A stretch of DNA of 64,000 nt from Lachnospiraceae bacterium oral taxon 096 (GTDB lineage Bacteria > Bacillota > Clostridia > Lachnospirales > Lachnospiraceae): assembly GCA_018141845.1 (NCBI GenBank), contig CP073340.1, positions 1,575,001-1,639,000 of the forward strand, written 5' to 3'. Numbering within the stretch: the stretch's first letter is position 1; the number at the start of each line of letters is the position of its first letter. The position numbers and the translations under genes are program-made. Below the pieces are notes generated by a model, which saw only the letters and a program-made list of their open reading frames with translations, did not search any database and was not told the DNA's origin. Below are positions 33,556 to 41,869 of this stretch, piece after piece.

Positions 33556-34227
33556 ATGAGAAGAGAGGATGCAAAGATTGAGATTTTATTTGATTTAGAA
33601 AAGACGATGGCTGGGGAGTACTTAAAGAAGTTTACCTATCCTTGGGAAGCACTAAAGGGGCTTGGAGACTTGATTTTACAGCTTGGGCAGAGCCTGCCAC
33701 AAGAAGAGTATCAAAGAGTGGGAGAGAATATCTGGATTCACAAGAGTGTGGTCATTCCACCGACGGTTTGTCTGACAGGGCCGATGATTGTTGGCGAGGG
33801 AAGTGAATTGAGACATTGTGCCTACTTTAGAGGAAATGTCTTGGTTGGCAAAAATGCCGTAGTTGGCAATTCCTGTGAGGTAAAAAATTCCATCATTTTT
33901 GATGGGGCACAGACACCGCACTATAACTATATTGGCGATTCTATTATTGGCTATAAGAGCCATTTGGGGGCGTCTTCTTTGACAAGCAATGTAAAGAGTG
34001 ACAAGGCATTGGTAAAGATTCACTTTGAAGATGGCGATGTGGAAACAGGAATGAAAAAAGTCGGTGCTATTGTTGGCGATGGCACGGAGGTTGGCTGTGG
34101 TTCCATCTTAAATCCAGGAACCATCATTGGAAAGAATGCAAATATCTACCCACTTTCTAGCGTAAGAGGCTGTGTGGATGCAAATTGCATTTATAAATGT
34201 CAAGGGGAAATTGTGAATAAGCGATAA
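33556..34227 (+). CDS. Left-handed beta-helix (hexapeptide-repeat) protein
   Basis: 223 residues. From about residue 60 onward the sequence is a chain of hexapeptide repeats forming a left-handed beta-helix: IHKSVVIPPTVCLTGPMIVGE-type units, VGKNAVVGNSCEVKNS, GDGTEVGCGSILNPGTIIGKNA. The internal HYNYIGDSIIGYKSHLGA loop resembles the GlmU acetyltransferase region. There is no N-terminal nucleotidyltransferase domain. It is probably an acyl- or acetyl-transferase on a sugar nucleotide, or a non-catalytic homologue; the substrate is unknown. It is the last gene of the galM-topB group. Confidence 0.75.
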   Translation: MRREDAKIEILFDLEKTMAGEYLKKFTYPWEALKGLGDLILQLGQSLPQEEYQRVGENIWIHKSVVIPPTVCLTGPMIVGEGSELRHCAYFRGNVLVGKNAVVGNSCEVKNSIIFDGAQTPHYNYIGDSIIGYKSHLGASSLTSNVKSDKALVKIHFEDGDVETGMKKVGAIVGDGTEVGCGSILNPGTIIGKNANIYPLSSVRGCVDANCIYKCQGEIVNKR

Positions 34228-34256
34228 TTGACTTGATCTCAATCTACAGCTATAAT
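34228..34256 (+). promoter_or_regulatory. Sigma-A promoter of the yicC-gmk-rpoZ operon
   Basis: TTGACT at 34228-34233 and a perfect TATAAT at 34251-34256, 17 bases apart, 42 bases upstream of the yicC start codon. Confidence 0.85.
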
Positions 34257-34298
34257 AATAGATAGTTGTGTAAAAAAGTAGAAAAGAGGGTTTTGACA

Positions 34299-35180
34299 TT
34301 GATAAAGAGTATGACAGGTTTCGGACGAGCAGAACAACTGACAGATCAATATAAGTTGTCTGTCGAACTCAAGTCAGTAAATCACCGATATTTTGACTTA
34401 AGTCTAAAGATGCCAAAAAAATTCAATATTTTTGAAGCTTCCATCCGCAATTTGTTGAAAAAATATATTCAAAGGGGCAAGGTGGATCTCTATATTTCTT
34501 ATGAAGATTATGAGGGGACACCGGTATTGTTAAAGTATAACGGTCATATTGCCCGGCAATATGTGGAATATTGTAAGCAGATGCAAAAAGATGTCGGCTT
34601 TACGGTCAATGATTTGAAGATATCTACTTTGGCGCAGATGCCAGAAGTTTTTACGATGGAAGAAGTGCCAGAGGATGAGGAAAAGATGTGGGAGATTCTC
34701 TCGTATGGTCTTGAAAAGGCCTGTGAGGAATTTACCCATTCTAGGGAGTCTGAGGGTCAAAATCTTATCAAAGACCTCGTAGATAAGCTTGATTATATGT
34801 CAGAACTTGTCAGTGACATTGAGGGACGGGCACCACAAATTATTGCAAAGTATCGGAAAAATCTGGAGACAAAGGTCAAGGAATTGTTGGAGACAACGGC
34901 CATTGATGATAATCGCATTGTACAGGAAGTTACGATATTTGCAGACAAGGTGAGCATTGATGAAGAGGTTGTCCGTCTCAAAAGTCATATCGAGATGACG
35001 AAGGCGACCATTCGATCGGAAGGGTCTGTGGGCAGAAAGCTAGACTTTATCGCACAGGAGATGAATCGAGAGGCAAATACGATCTTGTCAAAGTCAACCG
35101 ATATGGAGGTGGCCGATCAGGCCATTGCACTAAAGACAGAGATTGAAAAGGTCAGAGAGCAAATTCAAAATATAGAATAG
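34299..35180 (+). CDS. yicC: YicC-family endoribonuclease
   Basis: 293 residues from TTG 34299, chosen because the family starts IKSMTGFGRAE and AGAGGG at 34285-34290 fits; a longer frame from 34266 has no support. Further family motifs are SVELKSVNHRYFDLSLKMP near the N-terminus and GRKLDFIAQEMNREANTILSKS at the C-terminus. YicC homologues are metal-dependent endoribonucleases; the targets here are unknown. The yicC-gmk-rpoZ order is the standard Firmicute arrangement. Confidence 0.93.
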   Translation: MIKSMTGFGRAEQLTDQYKLSVELKSVNHRYFDLSLKMPKKFNIFEASIRNLLKKYIQRGKVDLYISYEDYEGTPVLLKYNGHIARQYVEYCKQMQKDVGFTVNDLKISTLAQMPEVFTMEEVPEDEEKMWEILSYGLEKACEEFTHSRESEGQNLIKDLVDKLDYMSELVSDIEGRAPQIIAKYRKNLETKVKELLETTAIDDNRIVQEVTIFADKVSIDEEVVRLKSHIEMTKATIRSEGSVGRKLDFIAQEMNREANTILSKSTDMEVADQAIALKTEIEKVREQIQNIE

Positions 35181-35192
35181 TGGTGAAAAAAG

Positions 35193-35828
35193 ATGAGAAA
35201 AGGTTTAATCGTTGTTGTTTCTGGCTTTTCGGGCGCAGGTAAAGGAACTTTGATGAAGAGGTTGGTGACTGACTACGATCAATATGAGCTCAATATCTCT
35301 GCAACAACAAGAAAGCCCAGAGAGGGTGAAGTCGATGGCAGGGAGTATCATTTTGTGACGAAGGAATGTTTCAAAAAGATGATTGAAAATGACGAACTGA
35401 TGGAATATGCAGAATATGTTGAGCATAGTTATGGTTCGCCGACGGCCTATGTGATGGAAAAAATCAATGAGGGAAAGGATGTCCTCTTGGAGATTGAACT
35501 TCAGGGAGCATTGCAGATTAAGAAAAAATTTCCTGAAGCACTTTTAGTCTTTATTACTCCACCAGATGCAAAGACCTTAAAGGAGCGTCTCATTGGTCGA
35601 GGGACCGAAACCATTGAGCAAATTGAAAAGAGACTTCATAGAGCTGTAGAAGAGGCAAGGAGTATAGATGCCTATGATTACATTGTGGTCAATGACGATT
35701 TAGATCAGACGGTGAAAAGTTTGCATCAGCTCATTGAAGCACAGCACTTTGATATTCGCTACAATAAAGAGCTGATTAAAAACATACAAAATGACATGGA
35801 AAGAGAATATTCTAGGGGGAAAAATTAA
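35193..35828 (+). CDS. gmk: Guanylate kinase
   Basis: 211 residues. The P-loop SGFSGAGKGTLMKRL is at about residues 9-23. The GMP-binding segment is SATTRKPREGEVDGREYHFV, and the LEIELQGALQIKK strand is the conserved region after it. It phosphorylates GMP to GDP. The C-terminus is basic and slightly longer than the minimum, which is common in clostridia. The stop overlaps the rpoZ start (TAATG). Confidence 0.96.
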   Translation: MRKGLIVVVSGFSGAGKGTLMKRLVTDYDQYELNISATTRKPREGEVDGREYHFVTKECFKKMIENDELMEYAEYVEHSYGSPTAYVMEKINEGKDVLLEIELQGALQIKKKFPEALLVFITPPDAKTLKERLIGRGTETIEQIEKRLHRAVEEARSIDAYDYIVVNDDLDQTVKSLHQLIEAQHFDIRYNKELIKNIQNDMEREYSRGKN

Positions 35829-36076
35829 TGTTACATCCATCATATACCGATTTAATTAATGTCGTAAATAGTGATGTGGAACCAGGCGAACAGCCAGTGG
35901 TACAAAGTCGCTATTCCATTGTTCTTGCGACAGCAAAAAGAGCAAGACAATTGATTGCTGGGGAAGAGGCCGAGGTTCCATCTTTTGGGAAAAAGCCACT
36001 TTCTATTGCTGTAGAAGAGTTATATAAGCATAAGGTAAGAATTGTCTCTGAAGATGTTGATCAGGACGAAGAATAA
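35828..36076 (+). CDS. rpoZ: RNA polymerase omega subunit
   Basis: 82 residues. It carries the omega motif SRYSIVLATAKRARQLIAG (about residues 28-46) followed by KPLSIAVEELYKHKVRI, the part that wraps the beta' C-terminus. It is translated by overlap with gmk. A terminator follows at 36081. Confidence 0.93.
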   Translation: MLHPSYTDLINVVNSDVEPGEQPVVQSRYSIVLATAKRARQLIAGEEAEVPSFGKKPLSIAVEELYKHKVRIVSEDVDQDEE

Positions 36077-36080
36077 AATT

Positions 36081-36120
36081 AAGCCATCTTATTACCAATG
36101 TGTAGTATGATGGCTTTTTA
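36081..36120 (+). terminator. Terminator of the yicC-gmk-rpoZ operon
   Basis: AAGCCATC (36081-36088) pairs with GATGGCTT (36109-36116), followed by a T-run to 36119. It sits between rpoZ and rimO, which also argues against any rimO start codon upstream of 36120. Confidence 0.8.
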
Positions 36121-36145
36121 TACCGAAAAGATAAGGAAAAGATTG

Positions 36146-37468
36146 ATGAAAATTAGTATGATTTCGCTGGGATGCGACAAAAATTTAGTTGATGCAGAGC
36201 ATATGCTGGGTACAATGGCACAAAAGGGATATTCCTTTACAGATGATGAGACACAGGCCGATGTGATTGTGGTCAATACCTGTTGTTTTATTGAGGATGC
36301 AAAGCAAGAGAGTATCAATACCATTATTGATACAGCGAGATTAAAAGAAGAGGGCAATTTGAAGGTGCTGATTGTGGCAGGTTGTCTGGCCCAAAGATAT
36401 AAGGATGAGATTCTTGAGGAAATTCCAGAAGTCGATGCATTGATTGGAACGAGTAGCTTCGATAAAATTGAAGAAGCTGTGGAAAATGCACTTCGTGGGG
36501 AAAAGGCGATGGAATTTTTAGATTTAGATCGCCTGCCAAAAATCTCAACAAAGCGATTAAATTCCACGGGTGGATGGTATGCTTATTTAAAGATTGCGGA
36601 GGGGTGTGATAAAAATTGCACCTATTGTATTATTCCAAGCTTGAGAGGGCATTATCGAAGCTATCCGATGGAGGAGCTTGTGGAGGCAGCAACACAACTG
36701 GCGAGTGAAGGCGTAAAGGAATTGATTTTGGTTGCTCAAGAGACGACACTCTATGGCGTGGATCTCTATCAGAAGAAGATGCTTCCTGAATTATTAAAGA
36801 GACTCTGTGGCATAGAGGGGATTCGTTGGATTCGCATTTTGTATTGCTATCCGGAGGAGATTACAGATGAATTAATTGATACGATTGCTAGTGAAGAAAA
36901 GATTTGCCACTATTTGGACATTCCCATTCAGCATGCCTCTGATCGTATTCTTCGCAGGATGGCAAGGAGAACCAATCAAAATGATTTAAAGGAAATTGTT
37001 GAGAAGTTAAGAAAGAAAATTCCAGATATTACCTTGAGAACTACTTTGATTACCGGATTTCCGGGAGAAACCGAGGAAGACTTTGAAATCTTAAAGGACT
37101 TTGTCGATGAGATGCAATTTGAGCGATTGGGTGTATTTACCTACAGCGAAGAAGAAGGGACCATTGCAGCAGGATTTGAAAATCAAGTGGACGAAGAGGT
37201 GAAGGAGGCACGAAGAGAGGAGATTATGCTCTTACAGCAGGAGATTTCTCTAGCTCACTTGCAATCGCTTATCGGTGAGGAGCTGGATGTGGTGATTGAG
37301 GGAAATATCCCTGACGATGGCGTCTATATTGGAAGGACCTATATGGATGTTCCGGGGGTGGACGGCTATGTCTTTGTGGAGAGCGATCGAAATCATATGT
37401 CAGGCGATTTTGTTCGAGTAAAGATTACAGGAGCTTCGGAGTATGATTTAATGGGGGAATTAGTATGA
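36146..37468 (+). CDS. rimO: Ribosomal protein S12 methylthiotransferase
   Basis: 440 residues from ATG 36146; an earlier in-frame ATG at 36098 falls in the terminator hairpin. The N-terminal UPF0004 domain has cysteines in SLGCDKNLVD, NTCCFI and GCLAQRY for one iron-sulfur cluster. The radical-SAM motif is CDKNCTYCIIP for the second. The TRAM domain is at the C-terminus. It adds a methylthio group to an Asp of ribosomal protein S12. The ATGA overlap with pgsA indicates coupling. Confidence 0.94.
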   Translation: MKISMISLGCDKNLVDAEHMLGTMAQKGYSFTDDETQADVIVVNTCCFIEDAKQESINTIIDTARLKEEGNLKVLIVAGCLAQRYKDEILEEIPEVDALIGTSSFDKIEEAVENALRGEKAMEFLDLDRLPKISTKRLNSTGGWYAYLKIAEGCDKNCTYCIIPSLRGHYRSYPMEELVEAATQLASEGVKELILVAQETTLYGVDLYQKKMLPELLKRLCGIEGIRWIRILYCYPEEITDELIDTIASEEKICHYLDIPIQHASDRILRRMARRTNQNDLKEIVEKLRKKIPDITLRTTLITGFPGETEEDFEILKDFVDEMQFERLGVFTYSEEEGTIAAGFENQVDEEVKEARREEIMLLQQEISLAHLQSLIGEELDVVIEGNIPDDGVYIGRTYMDVPGVDGYVFVESDRNHMSGDFVRVKITGASEYDLMGELV

Positions 37469-38007
37469 ATTTACCCAATAAATTAACCCTACTTCGGGTG
37501 CTATTGGTTCCCTTTTTTGTGGCCAGTTTGTTGTGGGGGCAAGGACAAAATCAAATGCTTCGAGTGGTGGCGCTGATTATTTTTATTGTGGCCAGTTTGA
37601 CCGATATGCTGGATGGTCAGATTGCTAGGCGATACCACTTGGTGACAAATTTTGGAAAGTTTATGGATCCTTTGGCAGATAAATTATTGGTCTGTTCGGC
37701 ACTCATTTGCTTTGTAGAGCTTAGACAAATCAGTGCGGTTGTTGTTATCATTATTATTGCCAGAGAATTTGTGATCAGCGGATTTCGATTGGTTGCCGCA
37801 GATGCGGGAGTTGTCATTGCGGCCAGTTGGTGGGGGAAATTAAAGACGGTGTCACAGATGATTGCGGTTATTTTAATGATCATTCATCTTCAACCTCTCA
37901 TTTTTATTACAAGGGCGATGGTCATTGTAATGACAGCACTGACGGTGATTTCACTCATTGACTATTTGGCAAAAAATCATGGTGTATTGACATCTGAACC
38001 AATGTAG
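37465..38007 (+). CDS. pgsA: CDP-diacylglycerol-glycerol-3-phosphate 3-phosphatidyltransferase
   Basis: 180 residues with several membrane helices. The CDP-alcohol phosphotransferase signature is complete: DMLDGQIARR followed by GKFMDPLADKLL. NLPNKLTLLRVLLVPFFV is the usual PgsA N-terminus. It makes phosphatidylglycerophosphate for membrane lipid synthesis. It overlaps rimO and is followed by a CinA-like gene; the rimO-pgsA-cinA order is common in Firmicutes. Confidence 0.95.
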   Translation: MNLPNKLTLLRVLLVPFFVASLLWGQGQNQMLRVVALIIFIVASLTDMLDGQIARRYHLVTNFGKFMDPLADKLLVCSALICFVELRQISAVVVIIIIAREFVISGFRLVAADAGVVIAASWWGKLKTVSQMIAVILMIIHLQPLIFITRAMVIVMTALTVISLIDYLAKNHGVLTSEPM

Positions 38008-38034
38008 GAGATATAGGAAAGGTGGGCTTTAGAT

Positions 38035-38772
38035 ATGGAGACAAGTTTAGTAACAAGATATAAGACAATTAAGTTATATGGATTGAGCGAGGAAGAAGTC
38101 AGAGAAAGCATTCAAGACCTTGTAGAAAAACATTCAGAGATTGGCTTTTTGGTGGAAACTTATGACGGACGCGTACATATCGTACTTTCTGCTTCTGCAA
38201 ATATGGAAGAGGAAGCAAAGATGATGATTAAGCCAGTATCTAAGGCCTTAAAAGAGCGGTTTGGTAATCAAATTTATTCGACTAGACTTGAGGATACCTT
38301 AGAGGTGATGGTTGTTCGACTGCTTGAAAAATATGAGCTTACAATTGCGACAGCGGAGTCTTGTACAGGTGGACTTTTATCAGCAAAACTAATTAATGTT
38401 CCTGGAGTGTCTGAGACATTTCGAGAGGGATTTGTGGTCTACAGCAATAAGGCAAAGCGAAAGACATTGAATGTCAGCAAGAGCACATTAAAAAAATACG
38501 GTGCAGTGAGTAAGCAAACCGCTAAGGAAATGGCCATGGGAGCTGTGCTTGAGGTGGGAACAGACACTGGTCTTGCCATTACAGGGATTGCGGGTCCAGA
38601 TGGTGGAACCCCAACAAAGCCCGTAGGACTTGTCTACATTGCCTGCTGTGTCAATGATAAGATTCAGACAGAGGAGTATCATTTTACAGGAACGAGAAAG
38701 CAAGTTCGGGAAGAGGCAGTGTCTGCCGCTTTGAACTTACTTAGAAAATGTATTTTGGAATATTTTGAGTAA
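38035..38772 (+). CDS. CinA C-terminal-domain protein (nicotinamide-nucleotide amidase type)
   Basis: 245 residues. Residues 1-85 resemble the KH-like linker domain of CinA and the rest is the CinA C-terminal amidase domain (TAESCTGGLLSAKLINVPG, VVYSNKAKRKTLNV, GIAGPDGGTPTKPVGLVYIA). The N-terminal MoCF-like domain of full CinA (about 170 residues) is absent and there is no sign of a broken gene upstream, so this is the natural short form. The domain removes the amide from nicotinamide mononucleotide in NAD recycling. RBS AAAGGTGG is at 38018-38025. Confidence 0.85.
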   Translation: METSLVTRYKTIKLYGLSEEEVRESIQDLVEKHSEIGFLVETYDGRVHIVLSASANMEEEAKMMIKPVSKALKERFGNQIYSTRLEDTLEVMVVRLLEKYELTIATAESCTGGLLSAKLINVPGVSETFREGFVVYSNKAKRKTLNVSKSTLKKYGAVSKQTAKEMAMGAVLEVGTDTGLAITGIAGPDGGTPTKPVGLVYIACCVNDKIQTEEYHFTGTRKQVREEAVSAALNLLRKCILEYFE

Positions 38773-39099
38773 ATGGGACGAAAGATTGAGTGGAATAAGA
38801 ATTTATATTTTGGTGAGTATGCAAGGGATCACAAAAGAGCACATATCGCAGCGATTAAAAAGCGAGTGAAAGCTCCACTTTTGTATGTGATTGCGTATTC
38901 TTTGGAAGAGGGAAGACGGGCAAGGCTAGAGATTATCCACAATATTGCCTTTTTATTGCCACAATATGACCACTATAAAATTGTTGGACTCGCCGAGGGA
39001 AGGCAGGAAGCCTTTTTGTTGGTGAAAAAGATGCTGGAAGATAGCATAGAGAAGATGGGAAATGAGGATATTCTTGCCTATCTTCAGGGCAAAGAATAG
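38773..39099 (+). CDS. Uncharacterised cytoplasmic protein (108 aa)
   Basis: Starts on the base after the cinA-like stop codon. It is highly charged and basic at the N-terminus (NKNLYFGEYARDHKRAHIAAIKKRVKAP). A hydrophobic core follows (LLYVIAYSLEEGRRARLEI), then an acidic C-terminus. There is no signal peptide, membrane helix or recognised motif. Tight placement between cinA and DUF2953, with AGGAGGG of the next gene overlapping its end, supports it being real. Confidence 0.7.
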   Translation: MGRKIEWNKNLYFGEYARDHKRAHIAAIKKRVKAPLLYVIAYSLEEGRRARLEIIHNIAFLLPQYDHYKIVGLAEGRQEAFLLVKKMLEDSIEKMGNEDILAYLQGKE

Positions 39100-39107
39100 G
39101 AGGGTAG

Positions 39108-40097
39108 ATGCTGACAATCTTTTTGACAATATTAAAAATTATTGGCATACTCTTGTTGGTGGTGATCGGGTTGCTGATTCTTGGCATCTTGGCCATACTC
39201 TTTGTCCCTCTTCGCTATGATGGAAAAATTTCCTACAATGATAAAAATCAATGTGTGGCAACACAGATCACATGGCTGTTTCGACTGATTTGCATAGAAG
39301 GCGGTTATCAAGAGAAAGTCTATGCCAGAGCAAGATTACTTTGGTTTACACTGTGGAAGTGGAAGGCAGATGAGAAAGAAAATGACAAGGAAGATCATCT
39401 TGAGTCTGCTGATTATTCCGAGGAAGAACTCGATCGACTTCTTGAAGAAAGAAGCCAAAAAGAAGAGAGCAAAGAGGAAACCAAAGAAGCAAAAGTTATA
39501 GAGGAAAAGTTGGATGAGCCAGATGCAGAAGAGAATTTAACAGAAGTTCAGCCAACAGAAATTGAGCCAAACGAAGCCGAGTCAACAGAAGTTCAGCCAA
39601 CGGAAATTGAGCTAACAGAAGCTGAGCCAAAAGAAGTTGAATTAAACGAAGCTAAGTCAAAAGAAGCTGAGTCAACAGAGAAGAAGCCAAAAAAGATTCA
39701 ATTTCAACAGATTGGCAAGAGGATCAAGGAAATCAAGGAAAAGATAAAGCATATAAAGGAGATGGCCAGTGATCAGAGGATTCATCGGGCGATTTTACTT
39801 CTCATTGATGGGGCGTGGAAGATGGTCAGACATAGTTTGCCAAGAAAAATAAAGGGAAGGGCAAAGTTTGGATTTGAAGATCCTTCGACAACAGGGCAGA
39901 TTTTAACTTATGTGTCACTGCTGTATCCATGTTATGCAAAGAGCGTTGAGTTGGTGCCAATGTTTACAGAAAAGGTCATCGATTTGGATCTCTATTTTCG
40001 AGGACGAGTTCGGCTATTTTCTTTGATATGGATTTGTGTGAAAATATGGTTTGATAGGAATTTTAGGTATTTATATAAGAAAGTAAAAAAGAAGTAG
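39108..40097 (+). CDS. DUF2953 membrane-anchored protein with pentapeptide-repeat linker
   Basis: 329 residues. One N-terminal membrane helix (residues 6-34, very Leu/Ile/Gly-rich), then a short DUF2953 beginning (RYDGKISYNDKNQ, ARARLLWFTLWKW). A 100-residue acidic linker follows, holding ten imperfect pentapeptide repeats. The DUF2953 end is FGFEDPSTTGQILTYVSLLYP with DLDLYFRGRVRLFSLIW. In Bacillus the homologue YtfI sits next to YtfJ/GerW and both are linked to sporulation; the same pairing here supports the call. Confidence 0.8.
   Translation: MLTIFLTILKIIGILLLVVIGLLILGILAILFVPLRYDGKISYNDKNQCVATQITWLFRLICIEGGYQEKVYARARLLWFTLWKWKADEKENDKEDHLESADYSEEELDRLLEERSQKEESKEETKEAKVIEEKLDEPDAEENLTEVQPTEIEPNEAESTEVQPTEIELTEAEPKEVELNEAKSKEAESTEKKPKKIQFQQIGKRIKEIKEKIKHIKEMASDQRIHRAILLLIDGAWKMVRHSLPRKIKGRAKFGFEDPSTTGQILTYVSLLYPCYAKSVELVPMFTEKVIDLDLYFRGRVRLFSLIWICVKIWFDRNFRYLYKKVKKK
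39540..39689 (+). repeat. Ten tandem 15-base repeats inside the DUF2953 gene
   Basis: The encoded units are TEVQP, TEIEP, NEAES, TEVQP, TEIEL, TEAEP, KEVEL, NEAKS, KEAES and TEKKP, ten in-frame copies of a five-residue pattern with Glu at position 2. There is a superperiod of three units (45 bases) in the first six. This kind of array can gain or lose copies by slippage. Confidence 0.85.
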
Positions 40098-40109
40098 ATT
40101 GGAGAATGT

Positions 40110-40505
40110 ATGGCAGAAAATAAGAGTTTTGTTTCGAATGTAGAGGCATTGTTTAATGGTATGGACAAATTTGTGGACACAAAGACCGTTGTCGGGGAGC
40201 CAGTCCACTTAAATGATGCCGTGATTATTCCGCTGGTGGATGTGACTTGTGGAATGGCAGCAGGAAGTTTTGCACAGGCATCAAAGGACAATTCTGGTGG
40301 TGGAATGAGTGCAAAGATGACACCAGCGGCCGTCTTGATTATTCAAAATGGGGTGACAAAATTAGTGAATGTCCGAAATCAAGATGCCATTTCAAAGATT
40401 CTTGATATGGTTCCTGATTTAATTCATCGCTTTACAGGAAAAGATGAAGTCTCCGTTGAAGCTACACAAAAGGCAGAGGAAATGGCGGAAGAATTAAAGT
40501 CCTAA
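40110..40505 (+). CDS. gerW: GerW-family sporulation protein (YtfJ)
   Basis: 131 residues. The family core is TVVGEPVHLNDAVIIPLVDVTCGMAAG, followed by a Gly-rich turn GGGMSAKMTPAAVLII and the segment LVNVRNQDAISKILDMVPDLI. GerW is needed for normal spore germination in Bacillus. GGAG at 40099-40102 is the binding site. It pairs with the DUF2953 gene and is closed by a terminator. Confidence 0.93.
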   Translation: MAENKSFVSNVEALFNGMDKFVDTKTVVGEPVHLNDAVIIPLVDVTCGMAAGSFAQASKDNSGGGMSAKMTPAAVLIIQNGVTKLVNVRNQDAISKILDMVPDLIHRFTGKDEVSVEATQKAEEMAEELKS

Positions 40506-40513
40506 TGAAGGGG

Positions 40514-40555
40514 AAATGCTTTGGTATAGTTAAAAACTATATCAGGGCATTTTTT
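40514..40555 (+). terminator. Terminator after gerW
   Basis: The 16-base-pair stem, allowing G-U pairs (40514-40529 with 40537-40552), is followed by T residues to 40555. Confidence 0.88.
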
Positions 40556-40623
40556 ATTGGGATTACTCAAATCTCTTGCAAAGTGTTACGATACTTTCAA
40601 GAAGAGATATGGAGGAACAAAAA

Positions 40624-41760
40624 ATGAGTATTCAAAATTTACATACAACACCTCATCGCTATGATGTGGTGGGAAGCTTTTTACGACCAGAGAGATTAAA
40701 AGAGGCAAGAGAAAAGTTTGCCAAGGGAGAAATTGATACAGCTGTCCTAAAAAAGGTGGAGGACGAGGAGATTGTTGAACTTGTCAAAAAGCAAAAGGCA
40801 GCAGGACTAAAGGTAATTACTGATGGAGAATTTCGAAGAGCCACTTGGCATCTTGACTTTATGTGGGGATTTGACGGCATTAACCACAAGCCGACAGAAA
40901 CAGGCATTCCATTTCACGATGAGCAGGCCTTGATTGATGATACTTTTTTGGTAGGAAAATTGGGACTGAAAAAAGAGCATCCATTTGTAGAACATTTTCG
41001 CTTTGTCAAGGCACTGGAAGATGAGGAGACAGTGGCGAAGTTGACGATTCCATCGCCAGCACAGTTTTTGGAGCAATTGATTATACCTATTAATGTAGAT
41101 AGCACAGAAGAAGTTTATTCGACAAGAGAGGAAGTCATTCAGGAGATAGCTAGGATTTATCATGAGTTTTTTGCACAGGTCTATGCAGCAGGTTGTAGAA
41201 ATATTCAGCTTGATGATTGTTCTTGGGGTGTGGTTGTTGATCCGAGGGCACTTCTTATTTTTGGCACAGATGAGGCTGGACTTGAGCAAATAAAAGAAGA
41301 TTTGCTCCGTGTCAACAATCTGGCTATTGAGGGAAAGCCAGAGGATTTAGTGGTGAACACCCATATTTGTAGGGGCAACTTCCACTCTACTTGGGCTTGT
41401 ACGGGAGGATATGATGCTGTGGCAAAGACTTTGTTTGCAAGAGAAAATGTTAATGCCTACTTTCTTGAGTTTGATGATGAGCGAAGTGGTGGATTTGAGC
41501 CACTTCAGGCAGTCTCTGGCGAGAAGAAAGTCGTGTTGGGACTGATTACAACCAAGTCACCAAAGTTAGAGGACAAAAAGGCAGTAATTGAGAGAATTTA
41601 TGAGGCAGCAAAGTATGTGCCACTGGAGAGGCTCTATTTAAGTCCACAATGTGGTTTTGCTTCCTGCGAGATTGGAAATAAGCTCACAGAAAAAGAGCAA
41701 TGGGCAAAGATTGCACTAGTCAAGGAAATTGCACAGGAGGTATGGGGAATAGAAGAATAG
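40624..41760 (+). CDS. MetE C-terminal-like protein (cobalamin-independent methionine synthase family, YxjG type)
   Basis: 378 residues from ATG 40624 with GGAGG at 40611-40615; an in-frame ATG at 40576 has no binding site. The single-domain TIM barrel starts TTPHRYDVVGSFLRPERL. The zinc site is read as His/Cys in NTHICRGNF and Cys in SPQCGFASC. Other family segments are ITDGEFRRATWH and IQLDDCSW. Proteins of this type lack the N-terminal half of MetE and transfer a methyl group to homocysteine or related thiols; the methyl donor here is not known. No S-box riboswitch precedes it. It is a single-gene unit between terminators. Confidence 0.88.
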   Translation: MSIQNLHTTPHRYDVVGSFLRPERLKEAREKFAKGEIDTAVLKKVEDEEIVELVKKQKAAGLKVITDGEFRRATWHLDFMWGFDGINHKPTETGIPFHDEQALIDDTFLVGKLGLKKEHPFVEHFRFVKALEDEETVAKLTIPSPAQFLEQLIIPINVDSTEEVYSTREEVIQEIARIYHEFFAQVYAAGCRNIQLDDCSWGVVVDPRALLIFGTDEAGLEQIKEDLLRVNNLAIEGKPEDLVVNTHICRGNFHSTWACTGGYDAVAKTLFARENVNAYFLEFDDERSGGFEPLQAVSGEKKVVLGLITTKSPKLEDKKAVIERIYEAAKYVPLERLYLSPQCGFASCEIGNKLTEKEQWAKIALVKEIAQEVWGIEE

Positions 41761-41773
41761 AAGAATAAGGGAG

Positions 41774-41805
41774 ATGTCTAGTTTGATAAAAACTAGGCAT
41801 TTTTT
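41774..41805 (+). terminator. Terminator after the MetE-like gene
   Basis: The 11-base-pair stem ATGTCTAGTTT (41774-41784) / AAACTAGGCAT (41790-41800) is followed by TTTTT. The promoter of the next gene begins right after it. Confidence 0.88.
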
Positions 41806-41806
41806 C

Positions 41807-41835
41807 TTGCACAAAAAGCAGAATCATCATACAAT
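41807..41835 (+). promoter_or_regulatory. Promoter of the second envelope cluster
   Basis: TTGCAC at 41807-41812 and TACAAT at 41830-41835 with 17-base spacing, 34 bases upstream of the start codon at 41870. Confidence 0.75.
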
Positions 41836-41869
41836 AAAAATAGTTGGAAATAGGATACAGGGGGTGGCG

